Shown: positions 1 to 6,987, counted from the stretch's first letter. The stretch: 10,578 nucleotides of DNA from Bradyrhizobium sp. (GCA_025960445.1 JAICIT010000043.1:1-10578); one strand, 5' to 3'. Program-made: numbers and translations. The notes: generated by a model from the letters alone, not told the origin.

Positions 1-18
1 ACCAGCATGATCCGGGCC

Positions 19-417
19 TCACGCCAGCCAAACGCTCCTGATCAATGGCATGAAGAAAATGGCGACATTGATCGCAAATCCAAGGGTCCACAGGATCGAG
101 CGCAGCGTCGGGCGGTTGCCGAGATAGGTGAAAACATAAGCAACTCTCACGATCAGGAACAAGACCGCAAGCTCATCGATCAGCCGTTGTGGGCCAAGGT
201 GAAACTGAGCCAGCAACACGGCAACTGCAAAGAACGGGAACGCCTCGATCCCGTTCTGATGCGCGGCCAGTGCGCGCGAGCGGATGGGATCAGCATAGAA
301 TGAGGGGTCGCGCGGTCTGGAGTTATCGAATTGTCGAAACGCGATCCACTTTGGGGCGGCGATGGTGAGCAGGTAGAGCGCCAGTGTTCCGAAAATGCAC
401 CATTCGGCGATCGTCAT
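19..417 (-). CDS. MAPEG family membrane protein
   Basis: A 132-residue hydrophobic protein with the MAPEG-family signature (membrane-associated proteins in eicosanoid and glutathione metabolism). The motif R-A-L-A-A-H-Q-N-G-I-E-A-F-P-F at about residues 48-62 is the characteristic family stretch. Four membrane segments are visible at about residues 6-24, 58-74, 82-100 and 107-126, as expected for the family's four-helix fold, and the length is typical. Eukaryotic members are glutathione transferases or leukotriene synthases; the substrate of bacterial members of this branch is generally unknown, so no reaction is assigned. The start is ATG at 415-417, with a TGGGGA ribosome-binding site (complement of 424-429) 6 bases upstream. 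The gene diverges from hemH. It is complete, with its stop only 18 bases from the left edge. Confidence 0.93.
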   Translation of the reverse strand: MTIAEWCIFGTLALYLLTIAAPKWIAFRQFDNSRPRDPSFYADPIRSRALAAHQNGIEAFPFFAVAVLLAQFHLGPQRLIDELAVLFLIVRVAYVFTYLGNRPTLRSILWTLGFAINVAIFFMPLIRSVWLA

Positions 418-457
418 GATCTATCCCCAACGCGCGGCAATGTTTCTGCTCGTGTCT

Positions 458-487
458 TTGCAACAATAGCGAAACCGCGGTTATCTT
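458..487 (+). promoter_or_regulatory. Candidate promoter of hemH
   Basis: TTGCAA (458-463) is followed after 18 bases by TATCTT (482-487), each a four-of-six match to the sigma-70 type consensus. Transcription would start near 494, about 30 bases before the hemH ATG. A perfect TTGACA at 486-491 has no acceptable -10 downstream, so it was not chosen. I see no clear Irr or other iron-responsive box in this spacer. This is a weak, by-eye call. Confidence 0.28.
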
Positions 488-492
488 GACAA
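463..492 (-). promoter_or_regulatory. Candidate promoter of the MAPEG gene
   Basis: Read on the minus strand, TTGTCA (487-492, five of six bases match TTGACA) is followed after 18 bases by TATTGT (463-468, four of six match TATAAT). Transcription would start near 456, leaving a leader of about 40 bases before the ATG at 417. This is a by-eye match to the housekeeping sigma factor consensus. It overlaps the candidate hemH promoter on the other strand. Confidence 0.35.
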
Positions 493-523
493 CAATGGCC
501 CAACGCGCGAAGCCACGCTCGCT

Positions 524-1561
524 ATGACGGCGGTTCTTCCCATCGAGACAGCCAACGCTGCGAGTGGGCTCAGGTCCGAACGCATCGGCGTGCTCCTGGT
601 CAACCTTGGCACTCCTGACAGCGCGGACACCAAGGGCGTGCGCGTGTACCTGAAGGAATTTCTATCCGATCCCCGTGTCATCGAGGACCAGGGACTGTTG
701 TGGAAGCTGGCGCTGAATGGCGTCATCCTGCGGGTTCGCCCCGCCCGCAAGGCCCGCGATTACCGGAAGATCTGGAACACGGAGAAGAACGAGTCACCAC
801 TCAAGACCATTACCCGTTCACAGTCCGACAAGCTCTCCGCCGCCATATCAGACGGCAACCGCGTGGTGGTGGATTGGGCGATGCGCTACGGCAATCCGTC
901 GATCCAATCCCGCATTGACGCCCTCATGGCCCAGGGCTGCGAGCGGCTGCTGGTGGTGCCGCTCTATCCGCAATATTCGGCCGCGACCTCAGCCAGCGTC
1001 TGCGACGAGGTTTTCCGCGTGCTCGCAGGGATGCGCGCGCAACCGACCTTGAGGGTTACGCCGCCCTACTATCAGGATCCGGACTATATCGACGCCCTGG
1101 CAGTCTCGATCGATACGCATTTTGCCACGTTGCCGTTTGAGCCGGAGCTGATCGTGGCCTCATTCCACGGCATGCCACAGAAGTATGTCGATAACGGCGA
1201 TCCGTACGAGAGGCAATGTATCGCGACCACGGAGGAGCTGCGCAAGCGCATGGGACTCGACGCCTCGAGGCTGTTGCTGACGTTTCAGTCGCGCTTCGGT
1301 TATGATGAGTGGCTGCAACCGTACACCGACAAGACGATGGAAAGGCTTGCCAAGGAGGGGGTGCGCCGGATCGCCGTGGTCACTCCCGGTTTTTCCGCCG
1401 ACTGCCTGGAGACGCTGGAAGAAATCGCCCAGGAGAACGCCGAAATCTTCAGGCATAATGGTGGCGAGCAGTTTGCTTTTATCCCATGCCTGAACGACAG
1501 CGACGCGGGGATGGATGTTATCCGCCAACTGGTTTTGCGCGAACTTCAGGGTTGGATCTAA
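524..1561 (+). CDS. hemH: Ferrochelatase (protohaem ferro-lyase)
   Basis: Inserts Fe2+ into protoporphyrin IX to make protohaem, the last step of haem synthesis. The 345-residue protein has the full set of family landmarks: V-L-L-V-N-L-G-T-P-D at 23-32; P-L-Y-P-Q-Y-S at 146-152; S-F-H-G-M-P at 213-218 with the metal-site histidine His215; L-T-F-Q-S-R-F-G at 252-259; and the C-terminal P-G-F-S-A-D-C-L-E-T-L-E-E at 288-300 with the conserved acidic Glu296. The length is typical of bacterial ferrochelatases. There is no C-terminal extension with clustered cysteines, so a [2Fe-2S] cluster of the type found in some ferrochelatases is not evident. The ATG at 524 has only a poor ribosome-binding site, but no other ATG lies upstream in frame. 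It is monocistronic and converges on the HxlR regulator gene. Confidence 0.98.
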   Translation: MTAVLPIETANAASGLRSERIGVLLVNLGTPDSADTKGVRVYLKEFLSDPRVIEDQGLLWKLALNGVILRVRPARKARDYRKIWNTEKNESPLKTITRSQSDKLSAAISDGNRVVVDWAMRYGNPSIQSRIDALMAQGCERLLVVPLYPQYSAATSASVCDEVFRVLAGMRAQPTLRVTPPYYQDPDYIDALAVSIDTHFATLPFEPELIVASFHGMPQKYVDNGDPYERQCIATTEELRKRMGLDASRLLLTFQSRFGYDEWLQPYTDKTMERLAKEGVRRIAVVTPGFSADCLETLEEIAQENAEIFRHNGGEQFAFIPCLNDSDAGMDVIRQLVLRELQGWI

Positions 1562-1566
1562 TTCGT

Positions 1567-1622
1567 GGCGCTTATGGTTTGGCCCAAGGGTGAAGGGCAG
1601 GGAACTGAGCCTTCGAAGCGCC
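1567..1622. terminator. Inverted repeat between convergent hemH and HxlR genes
   Basis: GGCGCTT (1567-1573) pairs perfectly with AAGCGCC (1616-1622), enclosing 42 bases that can also fold on themselves, for example GAAGG (1592-1596) with CCTTC (1610-1614). The repeat fills almost the whole gap between the hemH stop (1561) and the regulator stop (1626), so a bidirectional stop or 3'-end stabiliser is plausible. Neither strand has a U-rich tract, so this is not a classic intrinsic terminator. Confidence 0.25.
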
Positions 1623-1625
1623 GAA

Positions 1626-1964
1626 CTAGTCCTTCCGCTTGCTCCATCGCTCCGCAAACCGGTGAAGTGGCAGAAAGGTTTCCAACAACTCCCTGCCGAT
1701 TGCGGTAAGGCCATATCCGATCGCGGGAATAAGTTCGACAAAGCCCGCCTGCCGCAGCTCCGACAGGCGCGTCTGTAACACGGTCGGTGAAGCTCCATCA
1801 CAGGCGTCGCGCAACCCACGCGAGGTCAGCGGCCCTTCGCGCAGTTGCCACAGGATTCGCAGGCTCCAGCGCCGCCCCAACAGATCGAGCAGCGCCATGA
1901 TAGGGCGGCCGGATTTTGAACCGCGCACGCCGCGTTTTTTCATGGCTGGACCACGTTCCGGCAT
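1626..1964 (-). CDS. HxlR-family winged-helix transcriptional regulator
   Basis: A 112-residue protein built around one HxlR-type winged helix: the I-M-A-L-L-D-L-L-G-R-R-W-S-L-R-I-L segment (22-38) matches the family's first helix, E-G-P-L-T-S-R-G-L-R (43-52) the next, and S-P-T-V-L-Q-T-R-L-S-E-L (59-70) the recognition helix. The frame stays open upstream to an ATG at 2045, but that would run across the operator region. The ATG at 1962-1964 is preferred because AAGGGAG (complement of 1971-1977) sits 6 bases ahead of it. Many HxlR regulators carry a redox-sensing cysteine in an N-terminal C-P motif just before the first helix; here it is Arg20-Pro21, and the only cysteine is Cys55. It diverges from the CMD-family gene, which it probably controls along with itself. 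The ligand is unknown. Confidence 0.9.
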   Translation of the reverse strand: MPERGPAMKKRGVRGSKSGRPIMALLDLLGRRWSLRILWQLREGPLTSRGLRDACDGASPTVLQTRLSELRQAGFVELIPAIGYGLTAIGRELLETFLPLHRFAERWSKRKD

Positions 1965-1970
1965 CGAAGT

Positions 1971-1977
1971 CTCCCTT
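1971..1977 (-). promoter_or_regulatory. Ribosome-binding site deciding the HxlR start
   Basis: The complement reads AAGGGAG, a strong Shine-Dalgarno match 6 bases before the ATG at 1962-1964. It argues for the short 112-residue protein and against the in-frame ATGs further upstream, which lie inside or beyond the operator region. Confidence 0.7.
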
Positions 1978-1980
1978 GCC

Positions 1981-2001
1981 GCGCTACAAATAACGTAGCA
2001 C
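1981..2001. promoter_or_regulatory. Operator O1 (palindrome) in regulator/CMD spacer
   Basis: The arms GCGCTAC (1981-1987) and GTAGCAC (1995-2001) are inverted repeats with one mismatch, around an AT-rich 7-base centre. The site overlaps the predicted -10 of the regulator promoter. It is a near copy of O2, with the centres (1991 and 2013) 22 bp apart, about two helical turns. It is inferred to bind the adjacent HxlR-family dimer. Confidence 0.65.
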
Positions 2002-2015
2002 AGTGCTACTGTTAA
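1987..2015 (-). promoter_or_regulatory. Candidate promoter of the HxlR gene
   Basis: On the minus strand TTAACA (2010-2015, five of six bases match TTGACA) is followed after exactly 17 bases by TATTTG (1987-1992, three of six match TATAAT). The -35 lies in the centre of O2 and the -10 in the centre of O1, a layout that would give negative autoregulation. Transcription would start near 1980. The -10 match is weak. Confidence 0.4.
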
Positions 2016-2023
2016 TGTAGCAC
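2003..2023. promoter_or_regulatory. Operator O2 (perfect-arm palindrome) in regulator/CMD spacer
   Basis: GTGCTAC (2003-2009) and GTAGCAC (2017-2023) are perfect inverted repeats around the 7-base centre TGTTAAT. The site covers the predicted -35 of the regulator promoter and ends at the ribosome-binding site AGGAG (2024-2028) of the CMD-family gene. An occupied O2 could therefore block both divergent transcription units. The HxlR protein encoded next door is the obvious candidate ligand; this is inference. Confidence 0.68.
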
Positions 2024-2034
2024 AGGAGCAAACC

Positions 2035-2583
2035 ATGTCACGCATTGCACCGCTCGAGCCGCCGTATGATCCGGAAACCCAGTCTCACTTCGACCGGATC
2101 ATGCGGGGCGCGCCACCGCTGATGCTATTTCGGGTGATCGCCGGCAACGCCCGAGCGTGGGAGAAATTCCGCGCAGCCAGCCTGCTGGACCGCGGTCCGC
2201 TTTCACTGCGTGAGCGCGAGATTGTCATCGACCGCACCTGCGCGCTGACCGGATGCGAATACGAGTGGGGCGTGCATGTCGCCACGTTCGCGGAGGCGGC
2301 GCATCTCACGGGCGAACAGGTCCGCGCCACGGTGCTGGGGGGCGCCGATGCATCGTGCTGGTCGGAGAGCGAACAAGCCCTGATCGCCGCCGTCGATGCG
2401 CTGCATACCCGCGCCACGCTGAGTGAGGCGGAATTCAAGGCCATCTCGGCGCACTACGACGATGCAAAGATCCTGGAAATCATCCTGCTCTGCGGATTTT
2501 ATCGCACCGTCTCATATTTCGCGAATGGCCTTGCTCTGCCGCTCGAGCAGGGGGGCGCGCGATTTCCTGCGCCCCATACTTAG
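2035..2583 (+). CDS. Carboxymuconolactone decarboxylase / AhpD-like family protein
   Basis: A 182-residue, probably cytoplasmic all-helical protein of the CMD family. The family core is at about residues 40-165: L-S-L-R-E-R-E-I-V-I-D-R (57-67), then C-E-Y-E-W-G-V-H (74-81). The spacing of Glu62, Cys74 and His81 matches the Glu118, Cys130, His137 positions known from mycobacterial AhpD. The position of the second cysteine of the CxxC pair (AhpD Cys133) is Glu77 here. A thioredoxin-like disulfide peroxidase mechanism is therefore unlikely, and a hydrolase or decarboxylase-like role is possible. The substrate cannot be told from sequence. The start ATG follows AGGAG (2024-2028) by 6 bases. It diverges from the HxlR regulator over the two operators and ends 48 bases before the convergent kdsD. 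Confidence 0.9.
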   Translation: MSRIAPLEPPYDPETQSHFDRIMRGAPPLMLFRVIAGNARAWEKFRAASLLDRGPLSLREREIVIDRTCALTGCEYEWGVHVATFAEAAHLTGEQVRATVLGGADASCWSESEQALIAAVDALHTRATLSEAEFKAISAHYDDAKILEIILLCGFYRTVSYFANGLALPLEQGGARFPAPHT

Positions 2584-2631
2584 CGGACCCGCCCGCGGCA
2601 AGACCATCGAAATCGGAAGACTGGAAAAGCG

Positions 2632-3645
2632 TTACGCCACTCCGGCGCGCAGCACGTCATGAACGTGAACGATGCCAACCGGCCTCTTGCCCTCTGCCAC
2701 AATCAGCACTGTCACGGCGGGCTTGGAAGAGTTGAGGGTCTCCAGCATTTCGGTGGCGAGCATGCCGGGAGCAATCGTCCGGGGATTCTTGGTCATCACC
2801 TCGTCCACCAGCGCGGTCATCAGGTCGGGTCGCATGTGACGGCGCAGGTCGCCATCCGTGATGATGCCGGCGATATCGCCGCTGGGGTCGACGATGCACA
2901 CGCAGCCAAATCCTTTTGAGGACATCTCAACCAGCGCGTCGGACATTTGGGCGCCAAGCGGCTTTACGGGGATCGCCTCCCCGGTATGCATGATGTCCCG
3001 GACGAATTTAAGCATCGCGCCCAACTTGCCGCCCGGATGGAAATTCGCGAACTCCAGCGCCGTGAAGCCGCGCCCTTCCAGCAACGCGATCGCGATCGCG
3101 TCACCGATCGCCGCCTGCATCAGCGACGAGGTCGTCGGCGCCAGATTGTGCGGACAGGCCTCGCGCGCCTTCGGCAGTTCGAGCACGATGCGCGCCGCCT
3201 CGCCCAGCGAGGAGGTTGCGCTTGAAGTCACCGCGATCATCGGTATCGCGAAACGGCTGGAATAGTTGACCAGGTTTTTCATTTCCGGCTGCTCGCCGGA
3301 CCACGACAGCGCGATGATGACGTCGTCCGGCGTGATCATGCCGAGGTCGCCATGGCCGGCCTCCGCGGCGTGCACAAAAAAGGCAGGCGTGCCGGTCGAA
3401 GCGAGGGTCGCGGCGATCTTGCGCGCCACATGCCCCGACTTGCCCAGCCCTGTGACGATGACGCGGCCCTTGGCGTTGCGGATAATGTCGACTGTGTCGG
3501 CGAAAGCGACCCCGAGCGGACCTTGAAGCGCGGCGGTGAGCGCGCTGACACCGCTGATGCCCGCATCGAGCGTGCGCAACGCTGATTGGACGGCATCCGC
3601 GGCTGTCCCGGATGATTTCGCCATCAGCGGTTTTGAATTAGCCAT
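2632..3645 (-). CDS. kdsD: D-arabinose-5-phosphate isomerase (KdsD/KpsF type)
   Basis: Interconverts D-ribulose 5-phosphate and D-arabinose 5-phosphate in the cytoplasm, the first committed supply step for Kdo in lipopolysaccharide. The 337-residue protein has the standard layout: an SIS sugar-phosphate isomerase domain (about 45-195), then two CBS domains (about 215-272 and 282-337). Landmarks are T-G-L-G-K-S-G-H (65-72), S-W-S-G-E-Q-P-E (114-121), A-C-P-H-N-L-A-P (163-170) and N-F-H-P-G-G-K-L-G (201-209). The residues described as essential in E. coli KdsD (Lys59, Glu111, Glu152, His193) fall, with a constant offset of ten, on Lys69, Glu121, Glu162 and His203, so the enzyme looks active. 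The ATG at 3645 has a weak ribosome-binding site; Met8 is an alternative. GutQ is a paralogue with the same architecture, but the lone copy here fits a housekeeping Kdo role. Confidence 0.95.
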   Translation of the reverse strand: MANSKPLMAKSSGTAADAVQSALRTLDAGISGVSALTAALQGPLGVAFADTVDIIRNAKGRVIVTGLGKSGHVARKIAATLASTGTPAFFVHAAEAGHGDLGMITPDDVIIALSWSGEQPEMKNLVNYSSRFAIPMIAVTSSATSSLGEAARIVLELPKAREACPHNLAPTTSSLMQAAIGDAIAIALLEGRGFTALEFANFHPGGKLGAMLKFVRDIMHTGEAIPVKPLGAQMSDALVEMSSKGFGCVCIVDPSGDIAGIITDGDLRRHMRPDLMTALVDEVMTKNPRTIAPGMLATEMLETLNSSKPAVTVLIVAEGKRPVGIVHVHDVLRAGVA

Positions 3646-3745
3646 TTCAGATTCCGACGGGGAGGTTGGCGATGCGTTCGCGCCGCGAGCCCTCTTAGCA
3701 CGGACCCTCCCGCGATGCGACGCGCTGAGGCGATGTTCAACGGCT

Positions 3746-3779
3746 CATTAACCATAATTGTTTTAACTCCATTAACCAC
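3746..3779. promoter_or_regulatory. Two TTAACCA repeats, possible CtrA half-sites
   Basis: CATTAACCA occurs at 3746-3754 and again at 3770-3778, exactly 24 bp apart, with a third TTAA at 3763-3766 between them. The first copy contains the full TTAACCAT half-site described for the cell-cycle regulator CtrA in alphaproteobacteria. The classic full site TTAA-N7-TTAA is not present: the gaps here are 11 and 5. The cluster is an AT-rich island in the 197-base spacer between divergent kdsD and the outer-membrane barrel gene, 64-97 bases ahead of the barrel's GTG. Regulation by CtrA is inferred, not shown. Confidence 0.35.
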
Positions 3780-3842
3780 GTTTCCCGCGGAGGCGCGGAA
3801 CTAGGCCGACAAGCCTATGAAGTTGTTGGAGTAATTTGAATC

Positions 3843-5531
3843 GTGATTTTGGGTCCCGCAACGGGCCGCCGCATGCGCGTGACCGCCTTACGCGCGGTTT
3901 TGTTGTGTCTTGCGCTGATATTGCTCGACGACCGCCTGTTGCACGCCCAAACGCTCACGCCTGACCTGTTCAGTCCGACGCGCGATGCATTCGTGCCGCC
4001 GTTTGATTCGCCACTGCGACGCAGCGCCGATAACAGCGATCCGCTCAACGGTCCCCGGGTTCGCCGCCAAACGGGTTCGCTCGCGAATTCGCGCATCGGC
4101 CAGATCGGTATTGGTGCCGCCAGCGGTGCTTCAGGCTCCGGCTTCGATTCGCTCAATCGCGCACGCAAAAGGCCGAAGCTGTATCCGGGCCAGCCCAAGC
4201 CGAAACTGTCGGGCGCCGCGGGCAACCCCATACCTGCGATTCCGGCGGGCCGGCTTTCGGTGCCGCCATCCGAGGGCGCGCACAAGACGCCGATCGCCCC
4301 GGCGATGGCAGGCACGGTGATCGGACAGCCGCCGCGCAAGAGGCTGAAGATCGACGACGATCCATTCGGCGCTGTCGGCGATTACGCTGGCAGCTTCCTG
4401 ATCAAGTCGGCGCTCGAACTGGGTGGCGGCTATGACAGCAATCCCGCTCGCATTGCCGTCGCAAAGGGATCGCCGTTCTACGTGGTGGCCCCGGAATTTC
4501 TCGCGGTCTCCGATTGGGAGCGCCACGCCGTCGTCGCCGATCTCAGGGGTTCGTTCACCGGTTACGGCGAGACTTTTCCGCCGCCCACAAACGGCACCAT
4601 TGCTTCGGCGCCGACCAATCTCGACCGGCCGGATTTTACTGGCCATATCGACGGCCGTCTCGATGTCAGCAGCGACACTCGTCTGATGGCGCAGCTTCGG
4701 TTGCGTGTCGCAACCGACAATCCCGGCAGCCCCAACATCCAGGCAGGGCTCGCAAGCTATCCCGTTTACAGCACGCTCGGCGGCACCTTCGGCGCCGACC
4801 AGACGTTTAACAGGCTGCAGCTTTCCGCCGGCGGCATGATCGAGCGCACCGTCTATACCGACTCAAAACTTACTGATGGAACATCGACCAGCAACGACGA
4901 TCGAAATTTCAACCAGTACGGCGGCGTCGGCCGCGTCAGCTACGATTTGTTACCGGGCGTAAAGCCGTTCGGCGAAATCGAGGGCGACAGCCGCCTGCAT
5001 GATCTGCAGCTCGACCGCAATGGCTACCAGCGTAATTCGTCCGGCGGGTATGCCAAGCTCGGTTCGTCGTTTGAGTTCTCGCGGCTGCTGACCGGTGAAA
5101 TCTCGGCCGGTTACGCCGTGCGCGACTACGTCGATCCTCGTCTGAAGCGGCTGCAGGGCCTTCTAGTTGCTTCTTCACTGATCTGGACGGCGACGCCGCT
5201 GACCACGGCGAAATTCTCTTCCGCCACCTCGATCGACGAGACAGTCGTTCCGGGCGTTTCCGGCGTGCTGACGCACACCTACACGGTCGAGGTCGATCAT
5301 GATTTTCGTCGCTGGCTTACCGCGATTGGAAAGTTCACCTATGGCACCTACCAGTATCAAGGCGACAACCGGTTCGACCGCACCTACACGGTCGCGGGCA
5401 ATTTGATCTACAAGATGACTCGAAACTTCTGGATCAAGGCCACGTTGCGGCGTGATGTCCTCAACTCCAATATAGTCGGCGCGAGTTCGGCCGCGACGGT
5501 GATGATGCTTGGTGTGAGAATGCAGAACTGA
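3843..5531 (+). CDS. Exported outer-membrane beta-barrel protein (BBP2-like)
   Basis: A 562-residue protein resembling the putative beta-barrel porin 2 type found in rhizobia. From the GTG start there is a signal peptide with a hydrophobic core at about 18-28 and probable cleavage after Leu-His-Ala35. Residues 36-175 form a proline- and arginine-rich, low-complexity linker. From about 183 to the end come alternating polar/aromatic strands with turn-rich loops, opening with [10 protein letters not shown] (192-201), typical of the first strand in this family. Transport or structural function is unknown. GTG at 3843 is chosen because GGAG (3828-3831) lies upstream, though 11 bases away. ATG at 3873 would give a more compact signal peptide but has only a poor ribosome-binding site. 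It diverges from kdsD and converges on gltD with 16 bases between stops. Confidence 0.88.
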   Translation: MILGPATGRRMRVTALRAVLLCLALILLDDRLLHAQTLTPDLFSPTRDAFVPPFDSPLRRSADNSDPLNGPRVRRQTGSLANSRIGQIGIGAASGASGSGFDSLNRARKRPKLYPGQPKPKLSGAAGNPIPAIPAGRLSVPPSEGAHKTPIAPAMAGTVIGQPPRKRLKIDDDPFGAVGDYAGSFLIKSALELGGGYDSNPARIAVAKGSPFYVVAPEFLAVSDWERHAVVADLRGSFTGYGETFPPPTNGTIASAPTNLDRPDFTGHIDGRLDVSSDTRLMAQLRLRVATDNPGSPNIQAGLASYPVYSTLGGTFGADQTFNRLQLSAGGMIERTVYTDSKLTDGTSTSNDDRNFNQYGGVGRVSYDLLPGVKPFGEIEGDSRLHDLQLDRNGYQRNSSGGYAKLGSSFEFSRLLTGEISAGYAVRDYVDPRLKRLQGLLVASSLIWTATPLTTAKFSSATSIDETVVPGVSGVLTHTYTVEVDHDFRRWLTAIGKFTYGTYQYQGDNRFDRTYTVAGNLIYKMTRNFWIKATLRRDVLNSNIVGASSAATVMMLGVRMQN

Positions 5532-5547
5532 GGCGTTGTTGGCGCTC

Positions 5548-6987
5548 TCACCTCGGCAGGTTCGTCGCTCCCATCAAGAACTGGTCGATCGCACGCGCGC
5601 ACAAGCGGCCTTCGCGGATCGCCCAGACGACGAGTGATTGGCCCCGGCGCATGTCGCCGGCGGAGAACACATTCGGCACCGAGGTCTGATAGTCCGACGT
5701 GTTCGCGCGCACATTGCCGCGCGGATCGAGATCGACCGCAAGCGTCTTTAGCAGGCCTTCATGCACCGGGTGGACGAAACCCATTGCCAGCAGCACCAGC
5801 TCCGCATCGATCTCGAATTCGCTTCCCGCAATCGGCTTGAACTTGTCGTCGACGTGCACGCAATGCAGCTTCTTCACCTTGCCGTTTTCGCCCGAGAACC
5901 GTTGCGTCAGCACGGCGTATTCACGCTTGGCGCCCTCAGCCTGACTTGACGAGGTCCGCATTTTCAGAGGCCAATTCGGCCAGGTCAGGCCCTTGTCCTC
6001 ATGCTCGGGCGGAGCCGGCATGATTTCGAGCTGCGTTACAGAGAGCGCGCCTTGCCGGAACGAAGTGCCGATGCAATCCGAACCGGTATCGCCGCCGCCG
6101 ATCACCACCACATGTTTGCCGTTGGCGAGAATGTCGGCGACGCCGCCGAGCGGTTCATTGGACACGCGGCGGTTCTGTTGCGGCAGGAAATCCATCGCGA
6201 AATGAATGCCATCGAGATCCCGGCCGGGAATCGGGAGGTCGCGCGCGGCTTCCGCCCCGCCGGCCAGTGCCAGCGCATCATATTGGTTCAGCATCTCACG
6301 CGCATTGGCGCCGACATGGACGCCGTAGTGAAATGTCACGCCCTCGGCTTCCATCTGCGTCACCCGACGGTCGACGACATGCTTCTCCATCTTGAAATCG
6401 GGAATTCCGTACCGAAGCAGGCCGCCGGCCTTGGCGTATTTCTCGAACACGTGCACGTCGTGGCCGGCGCGTGCGAGTTGCTGCGCGCAGGCAAGCCCCG
6501 CCGGGCCGGAGCCGACGATCGCCACCTTCTTGCCGGTCTTGTGCGCCGTTATCTCCGGTTTGACCCAGCCGTTATCCCAGGCGCGATCGGCGATCGCGCA
6601 TTCGATCGTTTTGATCGTGACCGGATTGTCATCGATATTGAGTGTGCAAGACGCTTCGCAGGGGGCGGGACAGATACGCCCGGTGACTTCGGGGAAATTG
6701 TTGGTCGAATGCAGGTTGCGCGATGCTTCTTCCCAATTGTCCTGATACACCAGATCGTTGAAATCGGGAATCTGGTTGTTGACTGGACAGCCCGGCGTGC
6801 CCGGCGCGACCGAACCGGTGCCGTGGCAATAGGGAATGCCGCAATTCATGCAGCGCGCGGCCTGATCGCGGGTTTCCTTGTCGCTCAAGGGAACGACGAA
6901 CTCGCGATAGTTCTTGATGCGCTCAGGTACCGGCGCGTATTTGCGATCGTGCCGTTCGATCTCCAGAAATCCCGTAATCTTGCCCAT
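5548..6987 (-). CDS. gltD: Glutamate synthase [NADPH] small (beta) subunit
   Basis: Supplies electrons from NADPH through FAD to the large subunit GltB for the reductive transfer of glutamine amide nitrogen to 2-oxoglutarate, in the GS-GOGAT route of ammonium assimilation. The 479 residues match the usual length. The N-terminal iron-sulphur region has [11 protein letters not shown] (45-55), G-C-P-V-N-N (66-71) and C-P-A-P-C-E-A-S-C (106-114). The FAD fold begins at [10 protein letters not shown] (155-164). The NADPH fold begins at [10 protein letters not shown] (293-302). The closing FAD motif is [15 protein letters not shown] (442-456). It is downstream of gltB in the same orientation across a 143-base structured spacer. 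The ATG at 6987 has only a weak ribosome-binding site, but the N-terminus aligns with the family's usual start. Confidence 0.98.
   Translation of the reverse strand: MGKITGFLEIERHDRKYAPVPERIKNYREFVVPLSDKETRDQAARCMNCGIPYCHGTGSVAPGTPGCPVNNQIPDFNDLVYQDNWEEASRNLHSTNNFPEVTGRICPAPCEASCTLNIDDNPVTIKTIECAIADRAWDNGWVKPEITAHKTGKKVAIVGSGPAGLACAQQLARAGHDVHVFEKYAKAGGLLRYGIPDFKMEKHVVDRRVTQMEAEGVTFHYGVHVGANAREMLNQYDALALAGGAEAARDLPIPGRDLDGIHFAMDFLPQQNRRVSNEPLGGVADILANGKHVVVIGGGDTGSDCIGTSFRQGALSVTQLEIMPAPPEHEDKGLTWPNWPLKMRTSSSQAEGAKREYAVLTQRFSGENGKVKKLHCVHVDDKFKPIAGSEFEIDAELVLLAMGFVHPVHEGLLKTLAVDLDPRGNVRANTSDYQTSVPNVFSAGDMRRGQSLVVWAIREGRLCARAIDQFLMGATNLPR

Noticed and set aside
486..491. Perfect TTGACA as a hemH -35 box
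   Set aside because: No -10-like sequence lies 16-18 bases downstream on the plus strand (the region reads GC-rich around 508-515).
1160..1819. A 219-codon minus-strand frame spanning the hemH 3' half and the HxlR 3' half
   Set aside because: It overlaps two well-supported genes in other frames and has no recognisable domain; it is a shadow.
1965..2045. Longer form of the HxlR protein starting at ATG 2045
   Set aside because: It would add 27 residues translated from the operator/promoter region and overlap the divergent CMD start; the internal ATG at 1964 has a strong ribosome-binding site.
3817..3834. Five-codon ORF (M-K-L-L-E, stop) just before the barrel GTG
   Set aside because: Considered as a translational leader, but it has no ribosome-binding site of its own, and so short a frame arises easily by chance.
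3873..3940. Lipoprotein signal suggested by the cysteine in the barrel protein's hydrophobic core (Cys22)
   Set aside because: The residues before it (V-L-L) do not make a lipobox, and the cysteine sits inside the hydrophobic core; the L-H-A cleavage site after residue 35 fits a normal signal peptide.
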